Part shown: positions 26,065 to 34,615 of the stretch, piece after piece | How positions within the stretch are numbered: the stretch's first letter is position 1 | Layout: each line of letters begins with the position of its first letter | Assembly (NCBI RefSeq): GCF_040750475.1 | Contig: NZ_JABJVY010000012.1 | Span: 62,001-126,000, forward strand | Direction of reading: 5' to 3' | Source of the DNA: Amorphus sp040750475 | GTDB taxonomy: Bacteria > Pseudomonadota > Alphaproteobacteria > Rhizobiales > Amorphaceae | Length of the DNA stretch: 64,000 nt | The notes under the pieces: generated by a model | What the model was told of the DNA's origin: nothing | The model's input: only the letters and a program-made list of their open reading frames with translations | Database searches by the model: none | Program-made: the position numbers and the translations under genes

Positions 26065-26852
26065 GCGTCGGTTTCCGAGCGCTGGCACAGGAGATGGGAG
26101 ACGATCCGCGCACGGAAGTCGGCGATGGCGCCAATCGCCACTACGGCAGGCGAGCGGATGGCGCCGTCGGCGGCGAGCCCGGGCAGCTCCGCAAGCGTGG
26201 TTTCGACCACCTGCTCGCCTTCGGTGGTGGCCGCGTGGACGGCGATCGCGGCGGTGTCGGGGGAAAGCCCGCCCTCGATCAGACCCTTTACGATGGTCGG
26301 CATCTTGGCGACCGCCATATAGAGTACGATCGGCGCGCCGGTGCGGGCAAGGGCCGCCCATTCCAGCGTCTGGTCGTCGGCTGCATGGCCGGTCGCCAGC
26401 ACGACGGCATGATTGGTGTCGCGCGTGGTGGCGGGAATGCCGTGGACGGCGATCCCGGCCAACCCGCTGGAGACGCCCGGAATGATCCGGAAGCGCACGT
26501 CGGCGGAGGTCAAGGTCAGCGCTTCCTCGCCGCCGCGCCCGAACACGAACGGGTCGCCGCCTTTCAGTCGCAGGACCCGCTTGCCGGCGCGGGCGAGTTC
26601 GATCAGCCGCTCGGAAATGTCGCGCTGGGCGGGCGATGGCTTGCCGCCGCGCTTGCCGGCATATTCCAGGCTGGCTGTCGGCGCGGCGAGGTCTAGAATG
26701 CGCTTGTCCACCAGCGCGTCGTAGACGATCACATCCGCGCGCCGGAGCGCATTTACGGTGTGGATGGTGATGAGGCCAGGATCACCCGGACCCGCGCCGG
26801 CGAGCCAGACGGTGCCCGGTTCGAACGGTGGTGTTAGATGGTCGAGCGTCAC
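26061..26852 (-). CDS. cobA: Uroporphyrinogen-III C-methyltransferase (CobA)
   Basis: SAM-dependent enzyme making precorrin-2 from uroporphyrinogen III, 263 residues, the entry to the corrin branch. Motifs are VWLAGAGPGDPGLITIHTVNAL near the N-terminus and VLRLKGGDPFVFGRGGEE. It is a stand-alone CobA, not fused to the CysG dehydrogenase/chelatase. The start is a GTG at 26852 with AGGAG eight bases upstream. It is divergent from cbiD (53-bp gap). Confidence 0.95.
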   Translation of the reverse strand: MTLDHLTPPFEPGTVWLAGAGPGDPGLITIHTVNALRRADVIVYDALVDKRILDLAAPTASLEYAGKRGGKPSPAQRDISERLIELARAGKRVLRLKGGDPFVFGRGGEEALTLTSADVRFRIIPGVSSGLAGIAVHGIPATTRDTNHAVVLATGHAADDQTLEWAALARTGAPIVLYMAVAKMPTIVKGLIEGGLSPDTAAIAVHAATTEGEQVVETTLAELPGLAADGAIRSPAVVAIGAIADFRARIVSHLLCQRSETDA

Positions 26853-26905
26853 GATCGCATCTCCTTGCGCTGACGCCGGACGAGACGGCGACTATAACCC
26901 GAGCC

Positions 26906-28015
26906 ATGGACGAGGATCTTCCGAAAGGACCGCTCAGGCGAGGTTGGACGACGGGAAGCTGTGCGACGGCGGCGGCCAAGATCGCCTATGTCGGCTGGCG
27001 AACCGGCGATTTCCCCGCGATGGTGCCGATCACGCTGCCATCCGGCGACCGGCCGACATTCGCCGCCGCCTGCCATGGCGCGGCTGAGGATGGGGCCTGG
27101 GCCGGCGTGGTCAAGGACGCCGGCGACGATCCCGACGTGACCCATGGGGCGCTGGTGACTGCGACTGTCCGCGCCGCGCCGCCGGGTGTCGGCGTCGTGT
27201 TCGAAGCGGGCGAGGGGGTCGGTACGGTGACCCGGCCCGGCCTCCCGCTTGCCGTTGGCGAGCCCGCCATCAACCCGGTGCCGCGCAAGATGATCGCGAC
27301 CGCGATCTCGGAGGCCGCGACGGAAACCGGCGGGCCTTCGGATGTGGTGGTTGCGATTGGTATTCGCGACGGTGCACGGATCGCCGAAAAGACGCTCAAT
27401 CCGCGGCTCGGCATCCTCGGCGGGCTGTCGGTGCTGGGCACCACCGGCATTGTCGTGCCGTTTTCCTGCGCGGCCTGGATCCACTCCATCTATCGCGGCA
27501 TCGACGTCGCCCGCGCCGAGAGGCTGACCCATATTGCCGGATCGACCGGCGCAACTTCCGAGGCAGCCGTGCAACGGCTCTACGATTTGCCGGACATCGC
27601 GTTGATCGACATGGGCGATTTCGCGGGCGGCATGCTGAAATATCTGCGGCGTCATCCGGTCGAAAGGATCACCATTGCCGGCGGCTTCGCCAAGATCGTG
27701 AAGCTCGGCCAGGGACTTCTCGATCTGCATTCGCGGTCCGGCCGGGTCGATTTCGATTGGCTGGCCGAACGGGTTGGCGAAGCGGGCGGCGATGCGGCTC
27801 TGGTCGCGGCCGCGCGCGAGGCCAACACCGCTAATCAGGTGTTGGAGGAGGCGCGTCAGGCCGACGTACCGGTCGGCGATTTGATCGCGGGGCGTGCTTG
27901 GGAGACCGCTGCGCGCGCCCTGCGCGATGAGGCGATGGCGCTGGAGGTCGCGATTTTTGACCGCAAGGGCGTGCTGGTGGCGCGCAGTCCGATGCGGCCG
28001 GCGAAGGGCGGGTAA
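26906..28015 (+). CDS. cbiD: Cobalt-precorrin-5B C1-methyltransferase (CbiD)
   Basis: C1-methyltransferase of the corrin ring, 369 residues. The N-terminal family motif RGWTTGSCATAAAKIAY is clear, as are TRPGLPLAVGEPAINPVPRKMI and GGFAKIVKLGQGLLDLHS. The start ATG at 26906 (MDEDLPKGPLRRG) is chosen because the upstream extension lies inside the cobA start region. CbiD belongs to the anaerobic pathway, while the rest of the locus is aerobic (cobG, cobN). No cobF is present, so CbiD probably supplies the C1 methylation here. It converges on cobM with a 2-bp gap. Confidence 0.93.
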   Translation: MDEDLPKGPLRRGWTTGSCATAAAKIAYVGWRTGDFPAMVPITLPSGDRPTFAAACHGAAEDGAWAGVVKDAGDDPDVTHGALVTATVRAAPPGVGVVFEAGEGVGTVTRPGLPLAVGEPAINPVPRKMIATAISEAATETGGPSDVVVAIGIRDGARIAEKTLNPRLGILGGLSVLGTTGIVVPFSCAAWIHSIYRGIDVARAERLTHIAGSTGATSEAAVQRLYDLPDIALIDMGDFAGGMLKYLRRHPVERITIAGGFAKIVKLGQGLLDLHSRSGRVDFDWLAERVGEAGGDAALVAAAREANTANQVLEEARQADVPVGDLIAGRAWETAARALRDEAMALEVAIFDRKGVLVARSPMRPAKGG

Positions 28016-28017
28016 GG

Positions 28018-28797
28018 TCATTCGGCGCTGCCCTCCGGCTGGTGGCGGGGGCGGAAGCGGCGGTCGTAGCCGGCGGAATAGAGCGCGCTTTCGCGGAAGG
28101 CGCCGGGCGACAGGGCGCGGCCGACGAAGATGGTCGCGGAGCGTTCGATCGGAGCGTCGGCGAGTGCCTCGATCAGCGACCCGAGCGTTGCGCGCACGAT
28201 CCGCTCTTCCGGCCAGGAGGCCCGGAACGCGATCGCGGCAGGGCAGTCCGCACCGTAGTGCGGAACGAGTTCGGCGACGACCTTGTCCAGCACATGGATG
28301 GAGAGATGGATCGCGAGCGTCGCTCCGGTCGCGCCGAAGGCGGCCAGTGTTTCCGACGCCGGCATCTTCGTTGCCCGGCCGGACGTGCGGGTCAGCACCA
28401 GCGACTGGGCCACTTCCGGCACGGTTAGCTCCACCTGAAGTGCGGCGGCTGCGGCGGCGAAAGCGGGAACGCCGGGTGTCAGATCGTAGGGGATTCCGAG
28501 CGCATCGAGTCGGCGCATTTGCTCGCCGACAGCGCTCCAGACCGACAGGTCGCCGGAGTGGAGCCGCACCACGTCCTTGCATGCGGCATGGGCGCGCTGC
28601 ATGTGGCCGATGATGGCGTCGAGGTCGAGCGGCGCGGTGTCGATCTTTTCTGCCTCAGGCGGGCACCAGCTCAACATCTCTGGCGCGACGACGGAGCCGG
28701 CGTAGAGGCAGACCGGGGCTGAGGCGATCAGATCGCGGCCGCGCACGGTGATGAGATCGGCGGCGCCGGGCCCGGCGCCGATGAAGTGGACGGTCAT
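28018..28797 (-). CDS. cobM: Precorrin-4 C11-methyltransferase (CobM)
   Basis: Tetrapyrrole methylase that adds the C11 methyl group, 259 residues. The SAM-binding start is MTVHFIGAGPGAADLITVRG, followed by VRLHSGDLSVWSAVGEQM and VLTRTSGRATKMPASETL, diagnostic of the CobM/CbiF group. The ATG at 28797 overlaps the cobE stop (ATGA). It is the last gene of the leftward cobL-cobE-cobM unit. Confidence 0.94.
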   Translation of the reverse strand: MTVHFIGAGPGAADLITVRGRDLIASAPVCLYAGSVVAPEMLSWCPPEAEKIDTAPLDLDAIIGHMQRAHAACKDVVRLHSGDLSVWSAVGEQMRRLDALGIPYDLTPGVPAFAAAAAALQVELTVPEVAQSLVLTRTSGRATKMPASETLAAFGATGATLAIHLSIHVLDKVVAELVPHYGADCPAAIAFRASWPEERIVRATLGSLIEALADAPIERSATIFVGRALSPGAFRESALYSAGYDRRFRPRHQPEGSAE

Positions 28798-29174
28798 GGC
28801 TCGCTCCTGGCAAGGGCGCAGGTGGCCGCCGGCGAGGTGATACGGGGCAGAATGAGCGCCGCATTCGGGCCGGCGGCGGCAAGGGCGGCGGCTTCCGCGA
28901 CCGACCCCACGCCGTGGCGGGCTTCGATCCGTGCCGAACGGGTCGCGACCCGCGCGTCGGCGGCCTGAAGCTCCGCGTCCGAGAGCGATCGGACCGGGAG
29001 GCCGTGGCGGGCAGCAAGGGTCTGCACGGCGGGATGCACGGCGCGCTGGGCGAGAGTGGCCAGGCAGCCGACGGTCTCCGATGAGATTCCCGCCAGAGCA
29101 CACGCCTGGTCGTAGAGCGCTGCGAGTTCCGACGCGTTGGCGCTATCGCGCAGTCCGATTCCGGCGGCGATCAT
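28794..29174 (-). CDS. cobE: Cobalamin biosynthesis protein CobE (CbiG C-terminal-like)
   Basis: 126-residue protein matching the CobE / CbiG C-terminal domain: MIAAGIGLRDSANASELAAL, then LATLAQRAVHPAVQTLAARHG. In the aerobic pathway its precise role is unsettled; it may bind a pathway intermediate. The ATG at 29174 overlaps the cobL stop, and the cobE stop overlaps the cobM start, so all three are translationally coupled. Confidence 0.88.
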   Translation of the reverse strand: MIAAGIGLRDSANASELAALYDQACALAGISSETVGCLATLAQRAVHPAVQTLAARHGLPVRSLSDAELQAADARVATRSARIEARHGVGSVAEAAALAAAGPNAALILPRITSPAATCALARSEP

Positions 29175-30424
29175 GGTTTCACCACCTGCCACTGGGTGAC
29201 CGGCATGGCCGGCCGCCAGCCGTGGAAGCGGCCGACCGGGTCGAGCCGGGCGATCGAAATCCGTCGCATCGAACCCCCGTGGGCGGCAAACAGCGCCTGC
29301 AGCCGGGCCTCGCTTTCCAGCGTGACGGCATTGGCGACCAGTCGGCCGCCGGGGTCAAGCGCCTCCCAGGCGGTCTCGAACACGCCCTCGGTGGTTAGCC
29401 CCCCTCCGATGAAGACGGCGTCGGGGCGAGGGAGATCCGCAAGCGCTGCCGGCGCGCGTCCGACGATCACATCAAGCCCGGTGGCGCCGAACCGCTCTGC
29501 GTTGCGGCCGATGCGCGCGGCACGCTCCGGCTCGGCTTCGATCGCGTAAGCGCGGTTAGCGAGATGACGGACAGTCCATTCGATCGCGACCGAACCGGAG
29601 CCGGCGCCGATATCCCAGAGCGTTTCGCCCATCGTGGGACGCAACGCCTGCAGCGTGAGCGCGCGAATGTCCGACTTTGTGATCTGGCCGTCGCTCTCGA
29701 ACCAGCCGTCGTGCAGACCGGGCGTCAGCGGCACGATGCGCGCATCCGGGCGCGCGACCACTTCGACGGCGATAAGGTTGAGGGCGTCGATGTCGGCGAG
29801 GTCGAAGGCGTCCGCTGTCGTTGTCCGCCGCCGCTCGTACGGTCCGCCCATGCGCTCCAGCACGGTGAGGTGGGAGGCCGGAAAGCCGGTCTCGGTCAGA
29901 AGCGCAGCGAGATGCGCCGGCGTCGTGGCGTCCCAGGAGAGCGCCAGGATTCGCGCACGCGGGTGCAGCGAGGGCACGATCCGTGTAAGCGCGCGTCCGT
30001 GCAGACTGATCGCAACGCAGTCCTGCAGTGCCCAGCCCATTCGCGCCGCGGCGAGCGAGAAGGACGAGGCCTGGGGAAAGCAGATCATCTCGTCGGGGGC
30101 GACATGCTTGGCCAGCGTGCTGCCGACCCCGTGATGGAACGGATCGCCGGTCGCCAGTACGCAGACCGGGCTGCCGCGCCGCTCCAGGATCGCGGCATAG
30201 CCGTCGTCGATCGGGCTCGGCCAGGATGTGGTTTCCGCCTTCAGCGGGCCGGCAAGCTCCAGATGCCGGCGACCGCCGACGACGAACTTGGCGCCTTCCA
30301 GCGCTGCGAGGGCGGCCGGTGACAGCCCGGCGCGGCCGTCCTCACCGATCCCCACGATCGAAAGCCAGGGCCTGCTCACAACGGTGCTCGACTTTAGCGC
30401 GTCTGTCGGAGAGAACTCAGCCAT
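29171..30424 (-). CDS. cobL: Precorrin-6Y C5,15-methyltransferase, decarboxylating (CobL)
   Basis: Bifunctional methylase fusing a CbiE-like N-terminal domain (WLSIVGIGEDGRAGLSPAAL) and a CbiT-like C-terminal domain (LWDIGAGSGSVAIEWTVRHL). It methylates C5 and C15 and decarboxylates the C12 acetate; 417 residues if started at the ATG at 30424. That start mirrors CobL proteins with a short N-terminal tail, but it shares CATG (30422-30425) with the divergent cobK start. A GTG at 30379 is a plausible alternative that would leave a 43-bp gap. Confidence 0.92.
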   Translation of the reverse strand: MAEFSPTDALKSSTVVSRPWLSIVGIGEDGRAGLSPAALAALEGAKFVVGGRRHLELAGPLKAETTSWPSPIDDGYAAILERRGSPVCVLATGDPFHHGVGSTLAKHVAPDEMICFPQASSFSLAAARMGWALQDCVAISLHGRALTRIVPSLHPRARILALSWDATTPAHLAALLTETGFPASHLTVLERMGGPYERRRTTTADAFDLADIDALNLIAVEVVARPDARIVPLTPGLHDGWFESDGQITKSDIRALTLQALRPTMGETLWDIGAGSGSVAIEWTVRHLANRAYAIEAEPERAARIGRNAERFGATGLDVIVGRAPAALADLPRPDAVFIGGGLTTEGVFETAWEALDPGGRLVANAVTLESEARLQALFAAHGGSMRRISIARLDPVGRFHGWRPAMPVTQWQVVKP

Positions 30425-31184
30425 GACAGTTCTCATCCTCGGTGGCACCAGCGAAGCCTCGGCCTTGGCGAAAGCCTGTGCGGATGCCGGTCTGACCGGC
30501 CTTCTCCTGTCGCTGGCCGGACGGACCAGCGCACCCCGGGCCCAGCCGGTCCCAACCCGTGTCGGCGGCTTCGGCGGGGCGGACGGGCTGATCCGCTTCA
30601 TTCGCGAAATCGGCGTGACGGCATTGGTCGACGCCACCCATCCCTTCGCGGCGCGGATCTCGTTCAACGCGGCGCTGGCGGCAAGGGAAACCGGCGTGGC
30701 GGCGCTTGCCTATCGCCGGCCCGAGTGGCCGCGCCAGCCCGGCGATCGCTGGGTCGAGGTCGACAGCGTTGCCGATGCGGTCGGTGCCCTGGGCGAAGCG
30801 TCCCGCCGTGTGTTCCTGACGGTGGGACGTCTCGAACTTGCCCACTTCGCCGCGGCTCCGCAGCACGCCTATCTGGTGCGCACGATCGAGCCGGTGGGCG
30901 ACGCGCTGCCGATCCCGGATCTGACCGTGATCGAAGCGCGTGGCCCGTTCTCCGAGGACGCCGAAGCCAAGACGCTGGCTGATCATCGCATCGAGCTGCT
31001 TGTGACCAAACATTCTGGCGGCGATGCCACCTACGGCAAGATCGCCGCGGCGCGCGCGCTCGCGTTGCCGGTGGTGATGGTCCGCCGCCCGCCGATGGCC
31101 GACATGGAGGCAACCGGCGCGCTCGATGCAGCGGTCTCCTTCGTTGCCGCTCATGCCGGCGGCTCCACGGAACGGGGCGTGTAG
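30423..31184 (+). CDS. cobK: Precorrin-6A reductase (CobK)
   Basis: NADPH-dependent reductase of precorrin-6A to dihydro-precorrin-6, 253 residues. Rossmann motif MTVLILGGTSEASALAKA at the start, VDATHPFAARISFNAALA, and LLVTKHSGGDATYGKIAAAR near the end. GGAGAG lies about ten bases before the ATG. It is the only rightward gene between cbiD and cobO. Its start shares CATG with divergent cobL, and its 3' end overlaps convergent cobJ by 34 bp. Confidence 0.94.
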   Translation: MTVLILGGTSEASALAKACADAGLTGLLLSLAGRTSAPRAQPVPTRVGGFGGADGLIRFIREIGVTALVDATHPFAARISFNAALAARETGVAALAYRRPEWPRQPGDRWVEVDSVADAVGALGEASRRVFLTVGRLELAHFAAAPQHAYLVRTIEPVGDALPIPDLTVIEARGPFSEDAEAKTLADHRIELLVTKHSGGDATYGKIAAARALALPVVMVRRPPMADMEATGALDAAVSFVAAHAGGSTERGV

Positions 31185-31912
31185 ACGAAGGGCGGTGCGC
31201 CCTCGCGGTCGATCAGCCGGGTGGTCGACGTGCCGATGATGACAATCGTCGCCATGTCGGCCATGTCGCCTTTCATGTCCGACAGAGGAAGGATCTCGAT
31301 CCGCTCGTCCGGGCGGCCGACGGCGCGGGCCAGCACGACCGGCGTGCGCGCCGGCAGGCGCGCGCGGGCGATTTCCAGCGCGGCATCCAGTTGCCAGGGT
31401 CGGGCCTTGGAGATCGGGTTGTAGAGCGCGACGGCAAAGCCGACCGAGAGCGCTGCGTCCAGGCGCTGAACGATGACTTCCCAGGGCTTCAGATTGTCGG
31501 AGAGCGAAATCGCGCAGAAATCGCCGCCGAGCGGCGCCCCGACACGGGCTGCGGCGGCAAGCATCGCCGTGATGCCCGGCTCGATCGAAATGTCCAGACT
31601 GCGCCACGCGACCGGGCCGGCTTCAAGCGCCTCGAACACGGCGGCGGCCATGGCGAACACCCCCGGATCGCCGCCGGAGACCACGGCGACCCGGCGTCCA
31701 TCCGCGGCAAGGGAGAGCGCGTGCCGCGCCCGGTCGACCTCGACGCGGTTGTCGCTGGCGTGCCGGGTCTGGCCAGCCCACTCCGGCACACGGGCGAGGT
31801 AGGCGTGATAGCCGATCAGGTCCGTCGCCTCGAATAGGGCGGACTTGGCCGCTGCGGTCAGATAGTGGGGGTCGCCGGGTCCAAGGCCGATGACTGTCAG
31901 CCGGCCGGTCAT
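31151..31912 (-). CDS. cobJ: Precorrin-3B C17-methyltransferase (CobJ)
   Basis: Ring-contracting methylase adding the C17 methyl group, 253 residues. Motifs are LTVIGLGPGDPHYLTAAAKSAL, VSGGDPGVFAMAAAVFEAL and LYNPISKARPWQLDAALEI. It overlaps the cobI stop by ATGA upstream, and its own last 34 bp overlap the 3' end of the opposite-strand cobK. It acts directly after CobG. Confidence 0.94.
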   Translation of the reverse strand: MTGRLTVIGLGPGDPHYLTAAAKSALFEATDLIGYHAYLARVPEWAGQTRHASDNRVEVDRARHALSLAADGRRVAVVSGGDPGVFAMAAAVFEALEAGPVAWRSLDISIEPGITAMLAAAARVGAPLGGDFCAISLSDNLKPWEVIVQRLDAALSVGFAVALYNPISKARPWQLDAALEIARARLPARTPVVLARAVGRPDERIEILPLSDMKGDMADMATIVIIGTSTTRLIDREGAPPFVYTPRSVEPPA

Positions 31913-32652
31913 AGCCGCCTCCCGTTGCCGGGGACCAGGATCATGGAGAAATAGGGGGCCGGATCGTCGGACCGTTCCGACAGCGGCACGATGATCTCGT
32001 CCGCCATCGAGGCGCGTTCGGCGTAGATCGCGCGCTCTTCCAGCCCGGCGGCGCGCAGCGCGGCACGCACCTTCGGCAGGTGTCGGCCGAGCTTCATGAT
32101 CACGGCCGCGTCGGTGTCCTTCAGGCGTCGTGTCAGGTCATCGGCGCCAAGCGTCCCCGGCAGCACGGTCAGGACGTCGTCGCCCCAGGTGATCGGCGCC
32201 TCGGCATGGGTCCAGGCCGCCGACATGCCGCTGACAGCCGGGATCACCTCGGTCGGAAAGCGCGGCGCGAGCCGGCGCCACAGATGCATGAAAGAGCCGT
32301 AGAAGAACGGGTCGCCTTCGCACAGCACCGAGACCCGCCGGCCGGCATTCAATTCGGCGGCAAGCCGGTTGGCGCAGTCCTCGTAGAAGGTGTGGATGCC
32401 GCAGCGATAGGTGGGATCGGTGACGGGAACCTCAGTGGTCACTGGATAGACCAGCGCAAGCTCGCGGGCCGGATCGGCGCCGATTACCTTATCGGCAATG
32501 GTGCGCGCGTTGCCACGCACACCGGCCTTGCAGAAGTGCACCAGCAGATCGGCTTCCTCCAGCAGGCGGCGGGCTTTTACGGTCATGTAGTCGGGATTGC
32601 CGGGGCCAAGCCCGATGCCGTAGAGCAGGGTCGGAGAGGTGGCTTCGGGCAT
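31909..32652 (-). CDS. cobI: Precorrin-2 C20-methyltransferase (CobI)
   Basis: SAM-dependent methylase making precorrin-3A, 247 residues. The start LLYGIGLGPGNPDYMTVKARRLL and the segment VLCEGDPFFYGSFMHLWRRL are typical of CobI/CbiL. The ATG at 32652 (MPEATSPTLLYG) follows GAGTGACC; the longer open frame upstream runs through a repeat element and is rejected. It is coupled to cobJ by ATGA and separated from cobH by a 62-bp gap that holds a hairpin repeat. Confidence 0.93.
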   Translation of the reverse strand: MPEATSPTLLYGIGLGPGNPDYMTVKARRLLEEADLLVHFCKAGVRGNARTIADKVIGADPARELALVYPVTTEVPVTDPTYRCGIHTFYEDCANRLAAELNAGRRVSVLCEGDPFFYGSFMHLWRRLAPRFPTEVIPAVSGMSAAWTHAEAPITWGDDVLTVLPGTLGADDLTRRLKDTDAAVIMKLGRHLPKVRAALRAAGLEERAIYAERASMADEIIVPLSERSDDPAPYFSMILVPGNGRRL

Positions 32653-32676
32653 GGTCACTCCGCGCTCGGCCGGGCT

Positions 32677-32725
32677 GCGTGGAGTGCGGGCTGAAAACCG
32701 GTGTCCACTTTTCCTCACTCCACGC
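32677..32725. repeat. Palindromic repeat element at the cobH-cobI junction
   Basis: Perfect 10-bp inverted arms GCGTGGAGTG (32677-32686) and CACTCCACGC (32716-32725) enclose a 29-nt core containing GAAAACCGGTGTCCACTTTTCC. The core resembles the element at 48146-48201 (GAAAACCGGTCCCCACTTTCCC). The right arm contains the cobH stop codon, so the last cobH codons lie in the element. It may stabilise or partly terminate the cobH message before cobI. Confidence 0.65.
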
Positions 32726-33341
32726 TGGAAGCGAGCGCATTGACGGCGGCCGCCGCCATGGCGCTACCGCCGCGCCGGCCGCGCACGACCAGATACGGCA
32801 CGCGCCCGTCTGCGGCGAGCGCGTCCTTGGACTCGGCTGCCCCCACGAAGCCGACCGGAATGCCGATCACGGCAGCCGGCTTCGGCGCGCCCTCGTCGAG
32901 CATTTCCAGAAGCCTAAACAGAGCGGTGGGCGCATTGCCGACCACCACCAACGCGCCGGCGAGCTGCGTCTCCCACAGCGTGATCGCAGCGGCGGTCCGT
33001 GTGGTGCCGAGCGACGTGGCGAGCGCCGGAACGCTCGGATCGTCGAGGGTGCAGATCACGGGATTGTCGGCGGGAAGCCGGGAGCGGGTGATGCCGTTTG
33101 CCACCATCTTAGCGTCGCACAGGATCGCCGCGCCGGCCTTCAGGGCGGCTTCCGCGGCGGGCGCGAAATCGTCCGACATGGCGACGTCGGCGGGCAGGTC
33201 GGTCATGCCGCAGGCGTGGATCATCCGCACCACCACACGCTCGGCGGTGCCGCTCCATGGCGAGAGATCGGCTTCGGATCGGATGATCGCGAAGGAGCGG
33301 CGATAGATCTCGTCGCCGGTCTTCAGGTAGTCGTGGCGCAT
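32715..33341 (-). CDS. cobH: Precorrin-8X methylmutase (CobH)
   Basis: Isomerase moving the C11 methyl to C12 to form hydrogenobyrinic acid, 208 residues, the family length. The N-terminus is MRHDYLKTGDEIYRRSFAII, and the catalytic His is at about 42 in VVVRMIHACGM. Also present are ILCDAKMVANGITRSRLP and IGIPVGFVGAAESKDAL. The ATG at 33341 lies 19 bp inside the cobG 3' end, so the genes overlap. Confidence 0.94.
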   Translation of the reverse strand: MRHDYLKTGDEIYRRSFAIIRSEADLSPWSGTAERVVVRMIHACGMTDLPADVAMSDDFAPAAEAALKAGAAILCDAKMVANGITRSRLPADNPVICTLDDPSVPALATSLGTTRTAAAITLWETQLAGALVVVGNAPTALFRLLEMLDEGAPKPAAVIGIPVGFVGAAESKDALAADGRVPYLVVRGRRGGSAMAAAAVNALASSVE

Positions 33342-34615
33342 CGGGCTGTGCGGCCTCCAAAGCGGGTACGAAGGTTCGCCTCGTCGCCGGGTGCGGCAAG
33401 GCGGTGCAGAATGTCGTCGAAATCGAGATTTGCAACCGGCACGTCGAACGGACCGCCGTCGAGTACGACATCGAAGCCGGTGTCGGCGGCGACCAGCGTC
33501 AACGGCGCGGCCTTGCGTCGGGCGCAGCCTTTGGCGCAACCGGAAAGGTGGACGAGCGCGGGCCAGGGCCCATCCGGAAGATGCTCGGCCAGCCGCGCCG
33601 CGCGGGATCGCGTGGGCGTAAGCGCCCGACTGCAGGCCGGCGCGCCGGGGCAAGTCACGACGCGCAATCGCTTGTCGTTGGGTGCCGTCACGAGACCGAG
33701 GTCGGAAAGGGCCGGGACAAGATCGGTTGCGGTTGCCTCCGACAGGCCGGGCAGGAATATCCCACGCGCGGGCGTCAGGCGAATCCGGGGAACGCCGGCC
33801 TTGTCGGCGCTCGTCGCGACAGCGGCGAGCTGGTCGCTGGAAAGCTGGCCGAACGGTGCCGCTGCGAGCAGACCGACATAGCCGTCTTTCAAGGAGACGA
33901 TCCCGGCCGCGGGCAGGGGTGGGAGAGGCATCCGGTGCGGCGCGCTGGGAGGAGACAGCAGCGCCTCGATCGTCTCGGTGGGAAGTGCGCGCACCCGCCG
34001 GACTGCATGGTCGGCAAGGGCCGTCGAAAGCGCCGACAAGAGGCGCCGCAGCGTCGGCTCCAGGTCATCGAGCGCCATTGGGGCGCCCCAGCAACGGCCA
34101 TCTGGCCGGGCAAGGGCGATCGAGACCGTGTCGGGTTGATCCGCGTCGATTCGCAGGTCCGGGGCGAGATGATCCAGCGCCGATGCGCCGCCGGTCTCGA
34201 TCGCGATCAGGAATTTTGCCGGAAGCGTCATCTCGGCAACTGCGGCCTCGACCATATCGGCCAGGGGTCGGGCGTCGACGATTTCGTTCGGATCGTCGCC
34301 GGTAAGCGGCGAGATCACGGTCGCGCGGTAGGGTGGACGCGGCGACGCTTCTACCAGGCCGAGCCGGTCGAGTTCGGCTTCCAGCGGCGCCCGGGTGGCC
34401 TCCCGCGCCCCTCTGATCTGCAGGTTGGCGTGGCTGGTGATATCCAGAATACCGTTGCCGAAGCGGGATGCGGCGTCTGCGACGCCGCTCACCTGGTCGC
34501 GCGTCAGCGTACCGTTGCGCGGATGCACCCGCACGATCAGCCCGTCGCCGGACTCCATCGGCCGGCGCACGCCGGGACACCAGCCGCGCGCCATCTGGTC
34601 GGCTGTCGCGGTCAT
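33323..34615 (-). CDS. cobG: Precorrin-3B synthase (CobG)
   Basis: Oxygen-dependent monooxygenase that begins ring contraction in the aerobic pathway, 430 residues, related to siroheme/4Fe-4S nitrite and sulfite reductases. Cluster cysteines are visible at about 322 and 328 (CPGAPAC) and 360 and 364 (SGCAKGC). The N-terminus is MTATADQMARGWCPGVRRPM, and ferredoxin-like half-domain motifs follow (RVHPRNGTLTRDQV; ITSHANLQIRG). The ATG overlaps the cobN stop (ATGA). Its presence is the clearest sign that the aerobic route is used. Confidence 0.94.
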   Translation of the reverse strand: MTATADQMARGWCPGVRRPMESGDGLIVRVHPRNGTLTRDQVSGVADAASRFGNGILDITSHANLQIRGAREATRAPLEAELDRLGLVEASPRPPYRATVISPLTGDDPNEIVDARPLADMVEAAVAEMTLPAKFLIAIETGGASALDHLAPDLRIDADQPDTVSIALARPDGRCWGAPMALDDLEPTLRRLLSALSTALADHAVRRVRALPTETIEALLSPPSAPHRMPLPPLPAAGIVSLKDGYVGLLAAAPFGQLSSDQLAAVATSADKAGVPRIRLTPARGIFLPGLSEATATDLVPALSDLGLVTAPNDKRLRVVTCPGAPACSRALTPTRSRAARLAEHLPDGPWPALVHLSGCAKGCARRKAAPLTLVAADTGFDVVLDGGPFDVPVANLDFDDILHRLAAPGDEANLRTRFGGRTARCATTT

